Shown: positions 42,001-51,188 of the stretch, one piece after another
Position numbering within the stretch: position 1 is the stretch's first letter
Layout: every line of letters starts with the position of its first letter
Assembly: GCA_028279345.1 (NCBI GenBank)
Contig: JANQNY010000030.1
Coordinates: forward strand, 1-64,000
Source of the DNA: Geminicoccaceae bacterium
GTDB lineage: Bacteria; Pseudomonadota; Alphaproteobacteria; Geminicoccales; Geminicoccaceae
Length of the DNA stretch: 64,000 bases
Reading direction: 5' to 3'
Program-made: the position numbers and the translations under genes
The notes under the pieces: generated by a model
Databases searched by the model: none
The model's input: the letters and a program-made list of their open reading frames with translations, nothing else
Told to the model about the DNA's origin: nothing

Positions 42001-44858
42001 TCGCGGTCGCGCGACAGCGCCGCATAGGGGTCCGGAAAGGCGGCGACCTCCGGCTGCGGCACCGAGACGTAGGGCACCGACGGGTCGGCATAGGCCCGGA
42101 GCAGTCGGCGCACGCCCGCGAAGGTCTGCTCGATCAACGCCTCGGGCGCCGCTCTGATCGCTTGCTCCCTGCCCGGTGGCTCGCCACCGCGGAGCTCCAG
42201 ATACGCCATGCTCCCGACGCGCGCCGGCTCGAAGTCGCCGATCGCTTGCTCTAGCAACGCGCCCAGCAGCGGCAGCTGGGGCTTGCGGCCGTCCTCCACC
42301 TCCCGATTCGTGGGCGGTGCACCGGTCTTGAAGTCGTAGAGAGCAGCGTCGCCACCATCCCGGAGATCGAGGCGATCGATCCGGCCGCGCAGCTCCACCT
42401 GCATGATCCCCAGGTCGAGCATGTGCTGCACTCTGTGCTCGGTGAGGATGCGCTGCACATCGCGGCGCCGCGCCGGCTCGGTAGCGATCAGCCAGGCTGC
42501 CAGCCGTTCGAAGCGCGGCCGCCACAGCGCCACCACGCCATCGCCCAGACGCGCTGCATCGAAGACACGTCGACCCTCTTCGAGCAGCCGCTCCAGTGCG
42601 TCCGCCGGAAGGTCGACACCAACCGTCCGGTGAAACGCATCGAGCGCAGCGTGCACCAGCGTGCCGCGGTCGCGGGCGTCAGCGGCCCGCGCCGGCGGGT
42701 CTAGCGGACGCAAGCCGAGAACCCGTTCGGCGTACACCGCGTAGGGGTTGTGCACGAGCCGCTCGATCTCGGTGACGCTGAGGCGTGTCGGGCGTGCGTC
42801 CACGGGTGGCCGCGGCTCGGGTCGACGCCAAGGCTTCGGCCGCCCCGGTGTCCGGTCGAAGGTCCGCGCCCAGGCGAGCGCCGGGCTCGTGGCGACGCGT
42901 ACGCCCGGCGCCGTCCTCGAGAGCGCGCGATCGAGCTGATCGAGCAAGCGCGAGCGAAGCGTCGGTCCACCGGTCGCGTCGCGCCGGCTACGCGTCAACA
43001 GGAGCCGCGGCGCTGCGGCCGCGAGCTGGACCAGGTCGTGCGCGGCGAAGCCCACATGCTCTTCCGGCGGCGGCAAGCCCAGCGCATCACGTTGCGCCCG
43101 ACCGAGCCAGGGGCCGGGACCGGGTATGTCGGGCCAGACGCCCTCGTTGAGGCCGGCAAGCACCACGAGATCGGCGCTGGCGAGCCGCGCCTCGAACCGC
43201 CCGAGAATCTCGATTTGGGGATGGCCACGCTGGACCCGTCGGACGGGCTTCAGCGCCATGGCAGACGCCAGCATCGGGGCGAAGGCGGCGGGCGCCACCG
43301 GCGCTCCATCGCGAACGGCGTGGCGGAGATCGTCCAAGAACTCGGCAAGCGCGGCCCCGGTGCTGCCGGCCCAGAGTTCCGACGCGTCGCCGTGGGCGTC
43401 GCCCGCGAGGGCCGCGAGCGCCGCTGCATGCGCGTCGATCAGTTCGACGAGGCCGACGGCGTCGCGCGCGGCCAGGGCTCGAAGGTCGGCGGTCGCCACA
43501 GCGATGCGAGCGAACCACACCGACGCTGCCTCCGAGCACCCGGCCGCCTCGACCAGCGACGCCCAACCGGGGGCGGCTTCGACACCTTTGCGCAGCGCCA
43601 GGTCGAGCTGCCGGGCCATGCGACGGCAGCGACCAACATCGGTGCCTGCGCGCGCCAGCGGGTGCTTCAGGAGGGCGAGCCAGTGCACGACCGGGTCCGC
43701 GTCGAGGCACGCGTGGGCGACGAGCAACGCGAAAACGCCGGGGGGCGTCTGATCCAGCGGTTGCCCCGCACTGTCCTCGACAGAGAGGCCAAAACGGCCG
43801 AGTTCCGCCGCGATCCGCCGCGCGAGCTGGCGGTCGGGCGTCACCACGAGGGCGTGCTCTTCCGTCTCCAGAACCGTGCGCAGCACGAGCGCGATGGCGA
43901 GCGCCTCGCTGCCGACGTCGGGCGCTTCCAAGCGCTCCACGCCCACGAGCGCCGCTGCGGCATCGAAGCTCGGCGGCGTCAGCGATGCGGGCCGCGTCAC
44001 CGCGCTCAACAGGCGCTGCCGCTCCGCATTGGCGGTGCCCCGCGCCTCGGGCCAGGCGGCGACGTCGGCGGGCACGAGGTCCAATCGGTCGAGCAGCTTT
44101 GCGAGACCCCACTGGGGGTGGCTCGGGTCCGCCGCCGCGCGCTCGGAGGGCGTGAACGCCGGATCGATGCCAGGCAGCACGACGAGACCTTCGGGCAGGC
44201 CCGCGACCGCCGTCATGAGGTCGGCGACGGCCGGCACCGAGCCCGTCGCCCCGGCGAGCACGACCGGGCCTGGCGGCGCCACCTGCCACTGCGCGGCCAC
44301 GGCGCCTAGCAACCGCCGACGGCGCTCGCTGCGGCCCAGCCCGCCGGCCTCACGTTCGATCTCGGCCCAGCCGGTCGCGAGCACGTCCAGAAACCGGGCA
44401 ACCCGCTGCCAATGCTCTGCCGCACCCGTCTGATCGAGCTCGCTCAAGCGGCCGAGTGGGATGGCCTCGTCCGCCAGCTCGTCGATGAGTTGCCGAAGGC
44501 TCTCCGCCAGCCGGAACGCCTGCTCGTCGGGCAGCTCACGGTCGACCCGGCGCACGAGTTCGAACAACAGAAGCTGCCGGCGGAGGTCATCCAAGGGCGG
44601 CGGCAGTGCGAACTCCACCTCGGCGTCGAGCAAACCCGTCTCGGCAGCGATGTCGCCGACCGCGACCAACCGAGGCAGCAGCAGGGGTGCTCCGTCCGTG
44701 GCGTCAACGAAGGCTTCCTGCATGACCAGGAGTGCTCGACGGCTGGGCAACAGGAGCGTGACCCGCCCGAGACCACGGGCGCCATAGCGGTCGACGAGGC
44801 CCCGCGCGAGCGTGGGGGCGAAGGGATACGCGGCGGGGATCGAGACGACGGCACCCAT
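41973..44858 (-). CDS. addB: Double-strand break repair protein AddB
   Basis: Partner subunit of AddAB with 961 residues. The helicase-like N-terminal part starts IPAAYPFAPTLARGLVDRYG, with LLLPSRRALLVMQEAF. A middle section has LASADLVVLAGLNEGVWPDIPGPGPWLGRAQRDALGLP. The C-terminal RecB-type nuclease contains GTLVHAALDAFH, the active site AALYDFKTGAPPT and QLPLLGALL. I see no clustered cysteines of the Fe-S staple found in Firmicutes AddB, in line with many alphaproteobacterial AddB. The start ATG at 44858 gives the expected family N-terminus, although no ribosome site is obvious. Confidence 0.94.
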   Translation of the reverse strand: MGAVVSIPAAYPFAPTLARGLVDRYGARGLGRVTLLLPSRRALLVMQEAFVDATDGAPLLLPRLVAVGDIAAETGLLDAEVEFALPPPLDDLRRQLLLFELVRRVDRELPDEQAFRLAESLRQLIDELADEAIPLGRLSELDQTGAAEHWQRVARFLDVLATGWAEIEREAGGLGRSERRRRLLGAVAAQWQVAPPGPVVLAGATGSVPAVADLMTAVAGLPEGLVVLPGIDPAFTPSERAAADPSHPQWGLAKLLDRLDLVPADVAAWPEARGTANAERQRLLSAVTRPASLTPPSFDAAAALVGVERLEAPDVGSEALAIALVLRTVLETEEHALVVTPDRQLARRIAAELGRFGLSVEDSAGQPLDQTPPGVFALLVAHACLDADPVVHWLALLKHPLARAGTDVGRCRRMARQLDLALRKGVEAAPGWASLVEAAGCSEAASVWFARIAVATADLRALAARDAVGLVELIDAHAAALAALAGDAHGDASELWAGSTGAALAEFLDDLRHAVRDGAPVAPAAFAPMLASAMALKPVRRVQRGHPQIEILGRFEARLASADLVVLAGLNEGVWPDIPGPGPWLGRAQRDALGLPPPEEHVGFAAHDLVQLAAAAPRLLLTRSRRDATGGPTLRSRLLDQLDRALSRTAPGVRVATSPALAWARTFDRTPGRPKPWRRPEPRPPVDARPTRLSVTEIERLVHNPYAVYAERVLGLRPLDPPARAADARDRGTLVHAALDAFHRTVGVDLPADALERLLEEGRRVFDAARLGDGVVALWRPRFERLAAWLIATEPARRRDVQRILTEHRVQHMLDLGIMQVELRGRIDRLDLRDGGDAALYDFKTGAPPTNREVEDGRKPQLPLLGALLEQAIGDFEPARVGSMAYLELRGGEPPGREQAIRAAPEALIEQTFAGVRRLLRAYADPSVPYVSVPQPEVAAFPDPYAALSRDREWLDAEALP

Positions 44859-44913
44859 GGTGCTGTTATGCGCCGGCGGCGCGCTCGGGGAAACGCCGGA
44901 CGCGCGCCACGGC

Positions 44914-45579
44914 TCAGCGGAGGCCGCCGCCCTGCAACGCCGCGCGCAGGAAACGGCCCGCCTGGTCGATCCCGTCGGGATCGATGCCATGGCCGAGCCC
45001 GGGGCGGATCGACCATTGCAGCGGAAAGTCCGCCGCCTCGAGTGCCGCGCGCGCCTGCGCCATCGCGCCGAACGGAACCACCTCGTCGGCCGTGCCGTGC
45101 ACCAGGAGGATCGGTGGCCGCGCGATCGTCTCGGCCTCGAGGCGCTCAGGCGCCACCAGCGCACCGGAGCAGCCGACCACGGCGGCGAGCGGTGGCGTAT
45201 GGCGCGGTGCCACATGCAGCGCCATCATCGAACCTTGCGAGAACCCAAAGAGCGCGCAACGGTCGTGGCCGAGGCCGCGGCGCGTGCATTCCGCCTCGAG
45301 AAATCCCCAGACGTCGGGCGCCGCCCGCTCGACGCCCTCGAGCAGCGCCTCCGGCCGGCGATCCATTAAGCTGAACCACTGCCGTCCCATCGGCGCCATG
45401 TCGCAGGGCTCGGGTGCGTCGGGCGACATGAACGCCGCATCGGGCAGGTATCGTTGGAGCATCGGCGCAAGGCCGATGAGGTCCTGCCCGTCCGCCCCCA
45501 CGCCGTGGAGAAGAATGACCAACGCGCGTGCGGGACGGCCATCGGCCGGCTCCACCGCGGGACCACTGAGTGCACGCAT
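44914..45579 (-). CDS. Carboxylesterase/phospholipase family hydrolase
   Basis: A 221-residue member of the YpfH/Est acyl-protein thioesterase-like carboxylesterases. Elements are ALVILLHGVGADGQDLIGLA, APMGRQWFSLMD, the nucleophile elbow FGFSQGSMMALHVA (Ser near residue 117), and VHGTADEVVPFGAM with the acid. The catalytic His is in GLGHGIDPDGIDQAG. ATG 45579 is preceded by GAGGAGG at 6 nt. It lies 56 nt upstream of addB on the same strand. Confidence 0.92.
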   Translation of the reverse strand: MRALSGPAVEPADGRPARALVILLHGVGADGQDLIGLAPMLQRYLPDAAFMSPDAPEPCDMAPMGRQWFSLMDRRPEALLEGVERAAPDVWGFLEAECTRRGLGHDRCALFGFSQGSMMALHVAPRHTPPLAAVVGCSGALVAPERLEAETIARPPILLVHGTADEVVPFGAMAQARAALEAADFPLQWSIRPGLGHGIDPDGIDQAGRFLRAALQGGGLR

Positions 45580-45684
45580 AACAATCCTCCTCAATCACGA
45601 CGCGTAGCGGCCGGCCCTTGTGCTGACCGACGGGTGACGCCAAGAAAGGCCTCTAGCATTGCGCGTGCACCTTGCGGAGTGCCC

Positions 45685-46593
45685 ATGCTGCGCGGCGAAG
45701 ACGTCGTACCCCTGCCGCCTCAGGGCGAGCCGCCGTTCATCACGCGGTTTGCGCCCAGTCCGAGCGGGCTCCTGCACCTGGGCCACGCCTATTCGGCCCT
45801 GTTCGCGCATGCGACCGCTAAGGCATCCGGCGGGCGTTTTCTCTTGCGCATAGAGGATCTCGACCACACGCGAAGCCGACGGGAGTTCGAGCAGGCGACG
45901 CTCGACGACCTCCGCTGGCTCGGTCTGCGCTGGGAGGCGCCGGCGCTGCGGCAGTCGACGCGCAGCGACGTGTACCGCGCTGTCTTGGCGGAGCTTCGCC
46001 GGCGCAGGCTCGTCTATCCGTGCTTCTGCACGCGTCAGCAGATTCAGACGGAGATCGCGCAGTCGGCGAGTGCGCCGCACGGGCCGTCGGGCGAAACGGT
46101 CTATCCGGGCACCTGCCGCGGGCTCGCGCCGAGCGATGCCGACGCGCGGATCGCGCGCGGCCAGCCGCACGCGTGGCGCCTCGACGTAACCGCGGCACTG
46201 GCCGAGACCGGTCCGTTGCACTGGTATGACTTCCGCGGCGGCTGGCAGGAGTGCCGGGCGGCGGACCTGGGCGATGTCGTCCTCGGCCGCAAGGACATTC
46301 CGACGAGCTACCATCTGGCGGTCACCGTCGACGATGCGGAGCAGGGCGTGAACCTTGTCACCCGCGGCGAGGATCTCTTCCACGCGACCCATATCCACCG
46401 GCTTCTGCAAGCGCTTTTGAACCTGCCCGTTCCGTACTATTACCACCACAACCTCATCGCCGCCGCCGACGGGCAGCGGCTCGCCAAACGCAACCGCTCG
46501 GTGTCGCTGCGCTATTTCCGCGAGCGCGGCGAAACGCCCGACGCGATCTGGACCAAGATCGGCCTCGAAGGTGCGCCCGCGACAGCGACCTAA
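45685..46593 (+). CDS. gluQ: Glutamyl-Q tRNA(Asp) synthetase
   Basis: A truncated glutamyl-tRNA synthetase paralogue that charges Glu onto the queuosine base of tRNA-Asp. Its 302 residues contain only the catalytic domain: RFAPSPSGLLHLGHAYSALF with the HLGH signature, RIEDLDHTRSR, a zinc-site region (PCFCTRQQIQ and YPGTCRG), and the second signature as LAKRNRSVSL. The anticodon-binding domain is absent, which separates it from GltX. ATG 45685 has GGAG 5 nt upstream. It overlaps the next gene by 23 nt. Confidence 0.94.
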   Translation: MLRGEDVVPLPPQGEPPFITRFAPSPSGLLHLGHAYSALFAHATAKASGGRFLLRIEDLDHTRSRREFEQATLDDLRWLGLRWEAPALRQSTRSDVYRAVLAELRRRRLVYPCFCTRQQIQTEIAQSASAPHGPSGETVYPGTCRGLAPSDADARIARGQPHAWRLDVTAALAETGPLHWYDFRGGWQECRAADLGDVVLGRKDIPTSYHLAVTVDDAEQGVNLVTRGEDLFHATHIHRLLQALLNLPVPYYYHHNLIAAADGQRLAKRNRSVSLRYFRERGETPDAIWTKIGLEGAPATAT

Positions 46594-47509
46594 ACGCACC
46601 GCTGCAGCGCTATTGGGGCTCTTCCTGCTCGCGGGCTGCGCCGCTGCGGCTAAACCGGACCCGGTCGCACCCTTGGAGCGACCGCTCTTGCGCTATGAGC
46701 CGCTCGGCGAGGCGCGCGCCACGATCGTGGCCCTGCACGGCTTCAACGACCGCAAGGCCGCCTTCCTGCCGCTCGGCACGATCGCTGCAGACGCCGGCGT
46801 CCGCCTGATCGCCTATGATCAAGGAGGCTTCGGCGCCAACGCGGAAGCCAGCGGATGGGTCGGCACCGATCAGCTCGTTGCCGACCTCTGGGCCTGGATC
46901 GAGGAGGCGCGGCGCCTGAGCCCGGGCCGGCCCGTCTTCGTCCTCGGCGAGAGCATGGGGGCGGCGATCGCGATGAGCGCGCTCGCCCGGCCCGGCGCAC
47001 CATCGGTCGACGGCCTGATCTTGGCGGCGCCGGGCGTTTGGGCCGGCGATCAGCTCAACCCGCTCTTCCGGGCGACGCTGGCGCTGGTCGCAGCGACGAT
47101 CCCGGACCTCGATCTCTCCGCCGAAGACCTGGAGATCCAGGCGTCCGACAACATCCCGATGCTCATCGCGCTCGGTCGCGATCCGCTCTATCTGCCGACC
47201 GCGAAAGCGCGCGCCCTCTACGGGTTGGTGACCATCATGGACCGTGGGCTAGAGGGTGCGCCCAACCTCACCATGCCACGTCTGGTGCTGATCGGCGCGC
47301 GCGACGAGGTTGTGCCGCCGCGGGCCTTCGAGGCGTTCCTCGACAGTCTCGTGCCCGCCGACTGCACGGTGGTGCGCTACCCGGACGGCTGGCACCTGCT
47401 GTTCCGCGATCTCGAGCGGCGCGTGGTGATCGACGACGTGCTGGCGTGGCTCGACGGCGCAGCGCTGCCCAGCGAATGGGCCCTCCCCTGCGCGGCCGTC
47501 ATCTCATGA
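46571..47509 (+). CDS. Lipoprotein alpha/beta hydrolase (lysophospholipase-like)
   Basis: A 312-residue predicted lipoprotein: basic N-terminus, then AALLGLFLLAGC with lipobox LAGC. The hydrolase domain has TIVALHGFNDRKAAF, AYDQGGFGAN, the elbow VLGESMGAAIAM (Ser near residue 134), and GARDEVVPP for the acid. The His is in PDGWHLLFRD. The pattern is that of the monoglyceride lipase or lysophospholipase (Hydrolase_4) group. GTG at 46571 starts inside the gluQ 3' end; its 3' end overlaps the convergent oxidoreductase gene by 6 nt. Confidence 0.88.
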   Translation: MRPRQRPKRTAAALLGLFLLAGCAAAAKPDPVAPLERPLLRYEPLGEARATIVALHGFNDRKAAFLPLGTIAADAGVRLIAYDQGGFGANAEASGWVGTDQLVADLWAWIEEARRLSPGRPVFVLGESMGAAIAMSALARPGAPSVDGLILAAPGVWAGDQLNPLFRATLALVAATIPDLDLSAEDLEIQASDNIPMLIALGRDPLYLPTAKARALYGLVTIMDRGLEGAPNLTMPRLVLIGARDEVVPPRAFEAFLDSLVPADCTVVRYPDGWHLLFRDLERRVVIDDVLAWLDGAALPSEWALPCAAVIS

Positions 47510-48460
47510 AGGCGCCGCCGCCGTCGGCCGGCGCAGCGCCTCGCTGATCCACAAGGCCGTCTCGAGCGCGCTCAGGCCTGCGCGGCCGGAGACCGTGACC
47601 GGCGCCTCGCCTCGGATCGCGCTCAAGAAGCTCTCCACCTCTAGGAGCAGCGCGTCGTTGGGTGCGAATTCGCGCTCTTCGACGCCGATCCCCGGCAGCA
47701 TTGGCAAAGGCTTGCCGATCCCCCGCCGGGCGACGGTGGCTTCGCGCGTCTGGAAGTCGATCGCGATGTAGGCATCGTGTTGGAAGATGCGCATGCGCCG
47801 CTGCGGGGTCATGCTCACTCGGCTCGCGGTGACGTTGACCGTGCAACCGCCCTCGAAGGTGAGCCGCGCATTGGCGATGTCGTCCTGGTCGGTGAGCACG
47901 GGCACGCCCACGGCATCGACGGTCGCGAGCGGCCGGCTGACGAACTCCTGGATCAGGTCGATGTCGTGGATCATCAGGTCCAAGACGATCGACACGTCGG
48001 TGCCGCGGCCGGGATTGAAGCCGCCGAGCCGGTGGCTCTCGATGAAGAGCGGCGCTTTGATCACGTCGCCGAGCGCCAGGATGGCAGCGTTGAATCGCTC
48101 CAGATGACCGACCTGAAGAATGCGGGCCTGGGCCTCCGCGAGTTCGACCAACGCACGGCCTTCCTCGCGCGTGCTCGCAAGCGGCTTCTCGACGAGCACG
48201 TGCTTGCCGGCCTCGAGCAGCGCCTTGGCGACGCCGAAGTGGTGGCGCGTCGGCACCGCCACGCTCGCCGCGTCTACTCGATCAATCACATCATCGAGGC
48301 GCGCCGTCGCGAAGCTCGCCACTTCTTGCGCCACGCGGGCGGCAGCGGCTGGATTGGTGTCGACACAGGCCACCAGTTCGACGCCCGGCAGTGCCGCATA
48401 TTTCTGCGCGTGGTAGCGGCCGAAATGCCCGCATCCCACGACCGCCACGCGTACGGTCAT
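47504..48460 (-). CDS. Gfo/Idh/MocA-family NAD(P)-dependent oxidoreductase
   Basis: A 318-residue oxidoreductase. The N-terminal Rossmann domain has VAVVGCGHFGRYHAQKYAAL, then the conserved KHVLVEKPLAST segment with the catalytic-region Lys (about residue 92). The C-terminal alpha/beta domain has GRGTDVSIVLDLMIHDIDLI. The type resembles the oxidoreductase found in the lipid A gene neighbourhood (next to lpxI) of many alphaproteobacteria, but no lpx genes are visible here, so the substrate is open. Confidence 0.92.
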   Translation of the reverse strand: MTVRVAVVGCGHFGRYHAQKYAALPGVELVACVDTNPAAAARVAQEVASFATARLDDVIDRVDAASVAVPTRHHFGVAKALLEAGKHVLVEKPLASTREEGRALVELAEAQARILQVGHLERFNAAILALGDVIKAPLFIESHRLGGFNPGRGTDVSIVLDLMIHDIDLIQEFVSRPLATVDAVGVPVLTDQDDIANARLTFEGGCTVNVTASRVSMTPQRRMRIFQHDAYIAIDFQTREATVARRGIGKPLPMLPGIGVEEREFAPNDALLLEVESFLSAIRGEAPVTVSGRAGLSALETALWISEALRRPTAAAPS

Positions 48461-48533
48461 GCCCGCCTGTCCCGCTTCGAGGTCTTGCCCGCTTGTGCCA
48501 CCCCGGCGGCCGTCAGGCGAGCCCTACCGTTCC

Positions 48534-49568
48534 TCACCCACCCCAGACGCGCCCCAAGAGCGCCAGCCAGTTGCGGTGCGCGAGCTTCTTGAGGAGCACG
48601 TCGTCATAGCCGTGGGCGCGGAGCGCTGCCTCCAGCGCGGGCAAGCCGGCGACATCACCGATGGCCCTTGGGATCGTGGCACCGTCGAAGTCCGAGCCGA
48701 GCCCCACCCGATCCTCCCCAAGCCGTTCGATCAGGTAGTCGAACATCCGTACCACGTCCTCGAGCGGCGTCTCGGGGTCGCGGCGGCAGTCGGTCCGAAG
48801 GTCGGGCACCGAGAGGTTGAGCCCCACCATACCGTGGCGCTCCTTGAGGCAGTCGAGCTGGCGGTCGGTGAGATTGCGTGCGGCCGGCACGAGCGCATTG
48901 GCGTTGGCGTGGGTGGCGACGAATGGCCGCTCGGTGAGGTCCGCCACATCCCAGAAACCGCGCTCGTTGAGGTGCGACACGTCGATCAGGATGCGCCGCG
49001 TCTCGAGCTCCCGCACCAGCCTCTGGCCCGCATCGGTGAGCCCGGGCCCGGTGTCGGGCGTGGTGAAGTAGCGAAAAGGGACGCCGTGGCCGAAGGCGCT
49101 CGACCGGCTCCAAACGAGGCCCACCGAGCGCAGCCCGGCCGCTTCCAAGGCGTCCAGCTCGACCAAGTCGGGTCCTAGCGCCTCGGCACCTTCGACGTGC
49201 AGCACGCAGGCCATTTGACCTGCAGCCATCGCAGCGGCGATCTCGGCCGAGGTGCGGCAGAGCGCCAAGGCGCCGTCAGCGGTGTCGATGAGCGTGCGCA
49301 GCCGATCCACCTGCTCCTGCGTCACGCGCAACGCGTCGTCCTGCGCGACCTGCGCAGGCGCCGCATCGGACGGTGTCGGACCGTCGGCCGCGGGCCCCGG
49401 CGACGGCGCGAAACAGGCAAACAGACCACCGGCAAAGCCGCCCTGGCGGCATCGCTCGAGGTCCAGATGCCCTTTGCCGTCGCCCTCCAGAAACAGCCGG
49501 CCGGAGCCGTCGTCGAGCCGGGACAGACGCAGGAGGAGGTCGTTGTGGCCATCGAACCAAGCGAGCAT
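48534..49568 (-). CDS. Membrane dipeptidase (renal dipeptidase, family M19)
   Basis: A 344-residue metallo-dipeptidase of the amidohydrolase fold. Metal-binding motifs are FDGHNDLLLRL near the N-terminus (His-x-Asp), the bridging Glu region VLHVEGAEALG, the SHLNERGF and THANANALVPAARNLTDRQ segments, and the late GLGSDFDGATIP. There is no signal peptide, so it is cytoplasmic. ATG 49568 fits the family start; a longer reading adds about 60 atypical residues. It is divergent from the dehydrogenase gene. Confidence 0.92.
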   Translation of the reverse strand: MLAWFDGHNDLLLRLSRLDDGSGRLFLEGDGKGHLDLERCRQGGFAGGLFACFAPSPGPAADGPTPSDAAPAQVAQDDALRVTQEQVDRLRTLIDTADGALALCRTSAEIAAAMAAGQMACVLHVEGAEALGPDLVELDALEAAGLRSVGLVWSRSSAFGHGVPFRYFTTPDTGPGLTDAGQRLVRELETRRILIDVSHLNERGFWDVADLTERPFVATHANANALVPAARNLTDRQLDCLKERHGMVGLNLSVPDLRTDCRRDPETPLEDVVRMFDYLIERLGEDRVGLGSDFDGATIPRAIGDVAGLPALEAALRAHGYDDVLLKKLAHRNWLALLGRVWGG

Positions 49569-49696
49569 CGAAAGCACGTTCCCCTTTTGCGCGTCGCCGG
49601 CATCCTCTATCGGTGCCGCGTCCTTAGGGCCAAGCGCGAACTTGCCCGATGGCGTTCCATGCGGCACAGCGTAAACGTCTCTTGAGGAGACCAAGC

Positions 49697-50836
49697 ATGC
49701 AAGTTCGCGCTGCCGTCCTGCGCCGCATGGCCGCGGAACGCCCATACACGGAAAGCCACCCGCTCACGATCGAGACGCTCGAGCTGGCCGAGCCCGGTCC
49801 GGGCGAGGTCCAGCTCAAAATCGCGGCGGCGAGCCTTAGCCATTTCGATCTCTCGGTCGTCGACGGTAACCGTCCCCGGCCGCTGCCGATAGCCTTGGGC
49901 CACGAGGCCGCCGCCATCGTCGAGGCCGTCGGCGAAGGCGTCTTCGAGTTTGAGCCGGGCGATCACGTGGTCACCGCGTTTGTGCCTAGCTGCGGGCGCT
50001 GCGCGCAGTGCCGCAACGGCCGGCCCGCACTGTGCGAGCCGGGCAATGCGGCGAACGACAACGGTGAGCTGCTCGGCGGCGGGCGGCGTCTGCGCGATGC
50101 CGACGGCCAGCCGGTGAACCACCAACTAGGGGTGTCGGCTTTTGCCGAGCGCGCGGTGGTGTCCGTCCACTCCTGCATACCGATCCCAAAGCAGGTCCCG
50201 CTTACCCTCGCGGCCCTGTTCGGCTCCGCGGTACTTACCGGTGCCGGTGCGGTCCTCAACGCGGGACGCCCGACGCCAGGCAGCACGTTGGCGGTGATCG
50301 GTTGCGGCGGCGTCGGGCTGAACGCTGTCATGGCGGGTCGGCTCGCCGGCTGCAGGGAAATCGTCGCGATCGACGTCACGCCAGACAAGCTGGAACTCGC
50401 CAAGAGCCTCGGCGCGACAAGGTTCTTCAATGCTCGCGCGACCGAGATCGTCGAGGCCGTCCGCGAGGCCACCGGCGGCGGGCTTGATCTCGTCGTCGAG
50501 ACTGCAGGGTCGTTGCCTGCTTTGGAACTCGCCTACCAAATCACGGCGCGCGGCGGAACAACCGTCACAGCGGGCCTGGCCGCGCCCGATAGTGCACTCA
50601 CCGTGAACCAGGTGCAGCTCGTCGCCGAGGAACGCACGCTCAAGGGCGCCTATGTCGGCTCGTGCGTGCCGGTGCGCGACGTGCCGCGCTTCCTGGCGTT
50701 GCAGGAAGCTGGCCTGATGCCCGTCGAGCAGCTGATCGATCGCGAGATCGGGCTCGACGAACTCAACGACGCCCTCGAGCGTCTCGCCTCGGGCGCCGCG
50801 CTGCGGCAGGTAGTGGTGTTCGATCGCCACAGCTGA
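49697..50836 (+). CDS. MDR-family alcohol dehydrogenase-like protein with altered zinc site
   Basis: A 379-residue medium-chain dehydrogenase/reductase. The structural zinc lobe is intact (CGRCAQCRNGRPALC) and the Rossmann motif is VIGCGGVGLNAVMAG. In the catalytic zinc site only the His is standard (LGHEAAAIVE). The position of Cys46 is Ser (ASLSHFDLSV) and that of Cys174 is Ser (ALFGSAVLTG), by alignment to liver alcohol dehydrogenase. The catalytic metal may be lost or bound differently. ATG 49697 has GAGGAG 7 nt upstream. Substrate unknown. Confidence 0.88.
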   Translation: MQVRAAVLRRMAAERPYTESHPLTIETLELAEPGPGEVQLKIAAASLSHFDLSVVDGNRPRPLPIALGHEAAAIVEAVGEGVFEFEPGDHVVTAFVPSCGRCAQCRNGRPALCEPGNAANDNGELLGGGRRLRDADGQPVNHQLGVSAFAERAVVSVHSCIPIPKQVPLTLAALFGSAVLTGAGAVLNAGRPTPGSTLAVIGCGGVGLNAVMAGRLAGCREIVAIDVTPDKLELAKSLGATRFFNARATEIVEAVREATGGGLDLVVETAGSLPALELAYQITARGGTTVTAGLAAPDSALTVNQVQLVAEERTLKGAYVGSCVPVRDVPRFLALQEAGLMPVEQLIDREIGLDELNDALERLASGAALRQVVVFDRHS

Positions 50837-51035
50837 GCACGAATGTCGGTCCCAACGCCCGCGTGCGGCCGTCGCGGGTTCTGTGTCTTATGTAAGAATG
50901 ATACCGTGCCTCGGGTGGTCGTGTCGCGCGTCACAGCCGATTCGTCACACGGGCGTTAAGCCAACGTTGAGGGTTACGATGCTTGATGGCGTTGGCATCG
51001 GTCGCCCGATGGAGTGTTTGAGAGGGACCAGGTTC

Positions 51036-51185
51036 ATGACGGCGCCAGAGGTCACCCGCACCGCGCTCGCGATCGGCTTCGTCGTCGCGATGCTCGTGCT
51101 CGGTGGCCTGAACCCGAACGGTGACCTCGGCCACGGCAGCTGCGGGCTCGTCTGCGACACAGGGAGCGAGACGAAGCCTAGCTGA
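51036..51185 (+). CDS. Candidate small membrane protein (49 residues)
   Basis: MTAPEVTRTALAIGFVVAML and the following LVLGG form a single hydrophobic helix (about residues 7-26), followed by a short tail with two Cys (GHGSCGLVCDTGS). AGG precedes the ATG closely and GAGGG a little further. No family recognised. It ends 3 nt from the convergent universal stress gene stop. It is plausible but unproven. Confidence 0.4.
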   Translation: MTAPEVTRTALAIGFVVAMLVLGGLNPNGDLGHGSCGLVCDTGSETKPS

Positions 51186-51188
51186 AAC

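Noticed and set aside
42750-44309. 519-residue plus-strand frame opposite addB
   Set aside because: Antisense shadow of addB, rich in Arg, Gly and Glu with no domain.
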